A DNA stretch of 64,000 nucleotides, taken from Rattus norvegicus. Taxonomy: Eukaryota; Chordata; Mammalia; Rodentia; Muridae. Positions 58,460 to 64,000 of the stretch are shown piece by piece (the first letter of the stretch is position 1; the number at the start of each line of letters is the position of its first letter). The stretch lies in assembly GCF_036323735.1 (NCBI RefSeq), contig NC_086034.1, forward strand, positions 45,294,439-45,358,438, read 5' to 3'. Below the pieces are notes generated by a model. The model had not been told where the DNA came from, made no database searches, and saw nothing but the letters and a program-made list of their open reading frames with translations. The position numbers and the translations under genes are program-made.

Positions 58460-58552
58460 AGAGGGCATGGAGGGGGTGAGGAGGAAGAAGAGGAGGAGAA
58501 GGAGGAGGAGGAGAGAGAGGAGGAGGAAGAGAAGGAGAGGAAGAGAAGGAGA
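58460..58552. repeat. GGA/GAA purine microsatellite
   Basis: About 90 bp of almost pure purine on the plus strand, mainly gga and gaa units. The Arg/Lys/Glu-rich and Pro/Ser-rich frames across it are translations of the repeat. Confidence 0.95.
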
Positions 58553-58569
58553 TGACAACTATGGATACA

Positions 58570-58765
58570 AGAAGAACACCCAACAAGATGATCTCCATCT
58601 ATTAGCCAGGGAGAGAGCTTTAGAAACCACCCCCAATTCCACTTTAGTCTGTGATTACAGCTCTAGAATTTTAGAAAATAAATTTGCTAAATCCCCCAGT
58701 CTGTGGTCCTTCCTTACTGATGGGACCCAATCTGGTATTTTAGACAGCAAATCAGGGTCACTGCA
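58570..58765 (+). mobile_element. MLT1/MST-like MaLR LTR 3' remnant
   Basis: In order: ctccatctattagccaggga then gagagctttagaaaccaccc, gtctgtgattacagctctag then aattttagaaaataaatttg (polyadenylation signal), and cccagtctgtggtccttcct to tttagacagcaaat. This follows the 3' half of MLT1/MST LTRs; divergence is large. Confidence 0.5.
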
Positions 58766-61214
58766 TTATTTCATTATACTCCTACCTAGCTCCCCCAGCT
58801 TCCTGACTCCCATACTTGTAGGCCATGGGAAGGACCATGCATTATTCACTTAGCGGTCTATTGTAGAAAGTTTAGTAAGTTGGGTAACCTGGTGGATATA
58901 AATGTACTAGTGTACTCATTGCTTCACAGCTGTAATTTCTGACTTCAGATAAGTTTTTATATCCTTAGGTAATTGATTGATTACTTTTGCTTAAATTTCT
59001 TTATTCAGGAAACAGGAATAATAATAACATTTTCACAAGTAAATAAAAATTTAATAAATGAAAATATTCTAGTGCATGGAACAGTTCTTAGTACCCAGTA
59101 GGTGGTAGAATATAAATGTTATATGGAGACTTTTACGTTTAAATTTGTCCTTGAAGGTATTAAACCTTAGTAAATAGAACTTTAGCAGCCTGGCATAGTA
59201 ACACTTAACATTAGGGGTCTGTTGCTGTTGAAACATTCTTGGTATGCGTATGTGTTGTTAGCATCTTTATAGTAGGAAGTAGCACTTTCCTTGTTTAATT
59301 ACAAAAATTTCATATGTATTGTCAGATTTCCTGGGCTCTCATTTCCCTCATTTGAAAACCTCAAGCAGCCCGTCTTCAGCTCTCTTGTTGAACCAACATG
59401 GAAAATGTGCTACACAGTCCATTGCTGATGAATGGACTAAAAATAACTTTAGTTATTTTTATTATTCCATTTCCTCTTAAATTACTGCTATAAAACCAAG
59501 AATACACTTTGAATGGTGGTTCCCTGATTTGAGATTATTGTCCTTGCTGCCTTTAGGTTTTGTTCCCCGAGGGAGTTGCAGAAACAACTGCCTGTGCACA
59601 TTGTGAGCTCCTAATCAGTTATATTATGCTAATAAGCTTTAATGTGGTGTAGCCTTGGGTTTATAGGCACAAACTTTATTATAAGTCCCAGTGATTCTGA
59701 TCTTAATATATCCCCTGTAGTGATACATTAGCAAAAGTCATAGGAACAAATCCTGCAAGTGACTCTGTTAATGGACAGGGACCTGTCTGCTATTTGATTT
59801 GGAAATCAAAACTATGAGAGACAGCAAATAACTAACATTTAATTTTAGGATGTAATATTTGCCTTCCCACAATAAGGGAACATTTCCCTTAAAAAGCCTC
59901 ATTTATCAGTCACCATGAGAGCACTGAAAACATGTTAGTCTATGCTTTACTCTTAGTTGTCAAATAAGTAAGCAGATCAATGTATCATTCAGATAGCTGT
60001 TTTATAGTTGTATAATGCATGTGTGAAAATAATTCTTGTGCTCATGGCTTTGTGTTATTTCATGGGTTCTCTTCACTTATAAGAGGAGTTGACTCAGCCT
60101 ATAGCTGAGTCAGACCTAGAACTCATTCCATTTAACTTCTCATAGCCATTTAACTTAAGACTAAGTTTTACTTGAAAGTTGTGGTGTCTTTAATTTATGT
60201 AGTGTAATAATAATTTGAGAGAAAGAACACAACTGTGAGACTATTGTGTTTAATGTTAATATAATATCTTTGATGAAAACTATATAATGTTATTTTTAGT
60301 ACACATTCCATATTATGATTTCCAGTTGCCGGGTTTTTAAAAACTTATTTTAATCATTTAGCCTCAACACTCTAATGCATTAAATGGGTAAGATGCATTC
60401 AATTAGAATTTTTCCTCATGATAGCTTTGCTGATTGATATTTACTTTTTTGAGGTAACTGCAAATTGTTTTAGGAGGCAATTGCAAGAAAAAGAGCAAAA
60501 TGTTTTTCGTAGTGAGATTGACAGGAGATTTCCTTGTTTCTCTTTAGTCCATTTCCAGTATCAGAAGGGTAAGGGTAATTACCTACTGAAAGTATTTCAG
60601 TGCAGAAATAAGATACAAATTTTCTTAAGTATTGACTTACTCAGGCAGAATACAAACTTAGTATCTGCACCTCACAGTGAGTGTTGGCATCTGCACTTTA
60701 TATTTGTAGTCTTTGAGCTACTTTGATGGAAGATTATTTCTGATATTTAGAAAAAGGGTAGGCTGTCTCTTGGAGATTTCTAGCTGCTGTGATTGACAAC
60801 TGGTTTCAGATACTTCTTATTTTTTTATCGCTTTGGTTATATGTTAGTATATATCAAAATGAATTGATGAGTGATGTGTAATGAAAGGAAAGTGGGCTCT
60901 TTCTACTCTTATGATCTCCAAGGATCTTAAAGAAATCATTTAAAAAACAAATTGATTAAATATCACTTATAAAGGCTCAAGTGGGACTTTTCTTTTAAAT
61001 ATACAAAAGAGATCTGGGACTTAAGCTAGAGGTACTTTTAAACTGAATGCAAGCCAGCTTTCAGGTAAGCAAACTTGTATTGAATTTTCTCTTTTGTGTT
61101 AATGATTCAAAACTGATTTATTCAAGTCTGCAGACGACGTGTTTCTGAACAGTGATTATCTGCAAAGAATTTATACATCTTTCAGTCTAAAGTTTGCTAT
61201 TGATTAATTAATGC
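58766..61214. other. AT-rich unique block, no gene seen
   Basis: The stretch 59380-59860 contains no repeat fragments or microsatellites and could be a conserved non-coding segment, but conservation cannot be judged from one sequence. The 102-codon frame at 60418-60726 (+) has no recognisable domain. Confidence 0.45.
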
Positions 61215-61300
61215 ATTTTATGCTACTGAGGCTCAATCTGGGACCTTACATATGCTAGTCAGGTGCTCCACTACTGAGCCACATCACCCCTGCAGTTTAT
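61215..61300 (-). mobile_element. tRNA-type SINE fragment (ID- or B4-like), reverse
   Basis: tactgaggctcaatctggga then ccttacatatgctagtcagg and tgctccactactgagccaca then tcacccctgcag is the complement of an ID-like body with B box and A box. Diverged. Confidence 0.6.
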
Positions 61301-63469
61301 AGTCTTTCTGCTGCTCTTGTCATTGTCACTAAGGGACATTATTGTTCAGAGATAATGACTTCACATAGGAAGTGAATAGGTGTGATGTTTAGTGACTTTC
61401 CTGAGGTCGATATCTGGTCTGTCAAGCTGAACTCAATTAAAAAAAAATTAAAATAGTGTTCCTAAAATAGATAAAAATTAGGGAAGCATAAAGCAAAACT
61501 TTTCCCCTTGGAAAAACACCCTTAGGGTGCTTAAATTCCTTGAGGATGAGATGTTTTTATGAAAAAGTAGAACCATATAGTCATCTAGTGTCCCAATACC
61601 AAAATATTTACTTTTTTGTTGCTGATCTTGGAACACTACCACTTACAAAAAGTATATAATGGCCAAAATTTTACCTTTGTGCAAAAACAGATGATTGTGT
61701 ATTTTTTCTTCATGACTATCAAGACTTTTTAACATATACTTTTCTAATTGGTGTTTTGAACTCGCTTTCTGCCATTTTCTCTGGTTTCCCTAGGTTGACC
61801 AGTTAACCAGAAGAGTGCTAGCAGAGAGGTATGTTGTAGTGCTGTTCTGGGAGGACCACATGGTACTTTTGGGAGATTTCATTTATGGTTGTAAAAAGAT
61901 AATCAGTAGAGAGAAAAATCAAAGAATCCTGTTAATCATGTACATAGTGTGTAAGGCACCAGATAAGTGTGAGTAGCGTGGCTGGTTTGGGAATTAGAAG
62001 GAATCTGAAGGAAAGATGACATATGTCTCCATTGTTATGAGACATGTATTATTTTGGTCATTTTAAAATCATAAAATACTTAAGGCTAGCAAGACTCCAG
62101 GCAGGGGCATTGTTCCATAAACCCAAGTCTTGGTTTGTGCTGTGAGTATAAAATGATTCTGCAGAGCACATTGTTTTTAGCACCATATCCTGTTTAAGAT
62201 GCACCCTGGTTCTTACTCTTAACACCCTTAGCAAATGTTGATGATAACTCCAGATAGCTTTATCTACCCCATTTCCTGTTAGAGGTAAGGCATCCAATAC
62301 TGAATTTAGATTTCAGAAACTACTAACAGGGATAAATCATTGAGACCTAGTGCACGTTTCTTTAGTATAATGACTATGTGCACTTTAATTCCTCATTGTT
62401 ATATTCCTTCTACTATACCACGACTTTTGTTCTGCATACCTTGGAATTTTCCTTCCTACCTGAAGAACAAATCATCCCCACCCTCAGCAGAAGAACTTGC
62501 AAACAAAGACCCCTGCTCTGCTTTTCCCTCTACTGGATTCCAGTTGTTACTTTCCTGCTGTTCTGTCTCCAAGCAGATTGTAGGCAGACTGGCCATCTGT
62601 TGCCAGGTCACAGCTGCCTCTTCTGAACAACTCTCTCATTTTCCCATCCCATTTCTAAATGCCTGCATATTGCTATCCACTGCTTTTGCCACCTGCTGAA
62701 GAGCTGACAAAACAGGTCTCTATTTGGGATTTTGGCTTTGAATATTCTTCTAAGACATAGAAGTCGTGTTTCTTTTTTGCAAACATGCACGTTACAGACT
62801 TCTTTCTGAAGGAAATTTTTCCTGGGACACATCCCAGGCTCCCCAGTGTTTAAGAACTATACCATATCACAGACTACAGTACGTGGACCATTCATGCAAG
62901 GTTCTTTCTATTAACCTGCACGGTGTGTATTTCATTTGATAATTAACATTATGTTTTTACTTACTGATGTGAGATTTGGACTTGGAGTTTCTGTGTTTTA
63001 TTAATAATATAAAAAATAAGAAAATAGGTGAAGAAGCAAGGGAGCTATATTCAAGTATGAGGTAAGGAGATCATGTGGCAGGGACTCTCTTCTGGTAAGA
63101 ATCGCGTGGCCTACTCATAATAATTCTATCTCTTTCCTGGTCAAAAATTTCCCATGGATGTCAGACCTTTCTCTAATGATGCTAAATAGCATGCACCATA
63201 ACTATTTTAAGTTATAACATTTTTGTTCACTCCATACCTGATGAAATTCAAGGACACAGCCCTCAATTTTAAGTTGAGAAAAGCATCTCTATGGGGATGT
63301 AAGACAAGATATTCCAGGCATATTATATTCTATATGCATAGACAGCTTAGAGACTTCAAAATTGTTTTGTGCAGCAGAAATATAATATATGACAGGTAAT
63401 AGTGCTGGTTTTTCTAGTGATCACACTAAAGAGAATTAAATGAAATAGGTACAGGGCGGGGGTGGGGGT
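61301..63469. other. AT-rich unique sequence, no gene seen
   Basis: No repeat family or exon recognised. Overlapping 119- and 82-codon frames at 62340-62699 (+) share no features with a family I know. Confidence 0.5.
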
Positions 63470-63725
63470 AAGGAGTTGACCAGGTGCTCAGTGTGCCTGG
63501 GGCAGAAACTTAGAAGGCTGAGTTCAGATTCTCTGTGCCCAGGTCAAAAGCTCAGTGTGGCGGGGAACACATGCAATCTTAGAGGATGTGGAGGCAGTAG
63601 GACCCTGGGGTTTGTTCAGACCCTAGCCTGAATATCTAGGTAAGTTTCAATGAAAGACTGGCTTAAAAAGATGGAGGAAAGTAAATGAAGGTCTTCTCAC
63701 CTTCACGTGTGCATATACGAGTATT
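63470..63725 (+). mobile_element. B4-like SINE
   Basis: A tRNA-like first part is followed by the B1-like middle (ctcagtgtggcggggaacac then atgcaatcttagagg, ggatgtggaggcagtaggac then cctggggtttgttcagaccc, aatgaaagactggcttaaaa) and the B4 end gtcttctcaccttcacgtgt then gcatatacgag. Old but in the right order. Confidence 0.6.
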
Positions 63726-63787
63726 TAAGCACCTTTCTATTGTCCTTGTCTCTGCCTTGTCTTTGTCTATCTCTGTCTTAGACTTTG

Positions 63788-63792
<5 letters not shown>

Positions 63793-63870
<78 letters not shown>

Positions 63871-63964
63871 ACACACACTCACACACAAACATACACACAT
63901 ACACACATACACACACACACTCACACACACAAACATACACACATAAACACACACACTCACACAG
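63793..63964. repeat. Compound TC / CA microsatellite
   Basis: TC repeat 63793-63838, then CA repeat with scattered T, A and G interruptions to 63964. A run of eight G follows (63967-63974). Frames here are repeat translations. Confidence 0.95.
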
Positions 63965-64000
63965 AGTGGGGGGGGATACAGTTGTAATGGAATTAACCCA

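Noticed and set aside
58467..58853. 128-codon frame beginning with an Arg/Lys-rich run
   Set aside because: The basic run is a translation of the GGA/GAA microsatellite and the rest covers a MaLR remnant.

Overview
This is a mammalian, non-coding, repeat-rich window, almost certainly from the rat (Rattus norvegicus). The diagnostic pieces are a young ID SINE (BC1-type, 49163-49286) and a full-length rat-type LINE-1 whose 5' UTR, ORF1 and 3' UTR have the rat layout. B1, B2/B3 and B4 SINEs, MaLR LTRs and long CA, GA and GATA microsatellites also fit a rodent genome. I found no bacterial or viral operon, no CRISPR array, no rRNA or canonical tRNA gene, and no host exon or processed gene I can defend. 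The only long open reading frames belong to LINE-1.

Layout. 1-2945 holds a short 5'-truncated L1 tail (+) with a target-site duplication (TSD), then an old L1 (-) into which a MaLR-type LTR has inserted. 2946-5702 is unremarkable AT-rich sequence. 5703-5921 is an old B3-like SINE. 5938-12469 is a full-length L1 (-) flanked by a perfect 16-bp TSD; its ORF1 is intact (386 aa) and its ORF2 carries four in-frame stops and one single-base deletion. 12.5-18.3 kb contains a CA repeat, an ID-like SINE, two head-to-tail MaLR LTRs, an ORR1-like LTR and an LTR-like unclassified repeat. 18.3-24.7 kb is mostly unique sequence. 24.78-25.99 kb holds two consecutive older L1 3' UTRs, and 26.63-27.5 kb a truncated rat L1, followed by a SINE.

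27.7-37.2 kb is largely unique and AT-rich. 37.2-39.4 kb is an internal L1 fragment (+). 39.62-41.27 kb looks like one inserted unit in which a complete B3 SINE is fused to a 5'-truncated L1, bounded by one 11-bp TSD. 43.4-44.1 kb is a solo gammaretrovirus-like (ERV1) LTR with a 4-bp TSD. The remainder carries scattered SINEs, microsatellites, a 3 x 32 bp minisatellite at 53.5 kb, a probable LTR at 53.0-53.3 kb and MLT/MST-like MaLR remnants.

How the parts relate: this is a palimpsest of retrotransposition. L1 machinery supplied in trans explains the SINE insertions and the chimeric unit; the LTR elements are relics of separate retroviral-type insertions. The full-length L1 is the only element with an intact protein-coding ORF, and it cannot retrotranspose alone because ORF2 is broken. 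Repeat family names come from remembered consensus features, not from a database search, so subfamily assignments are tentative.
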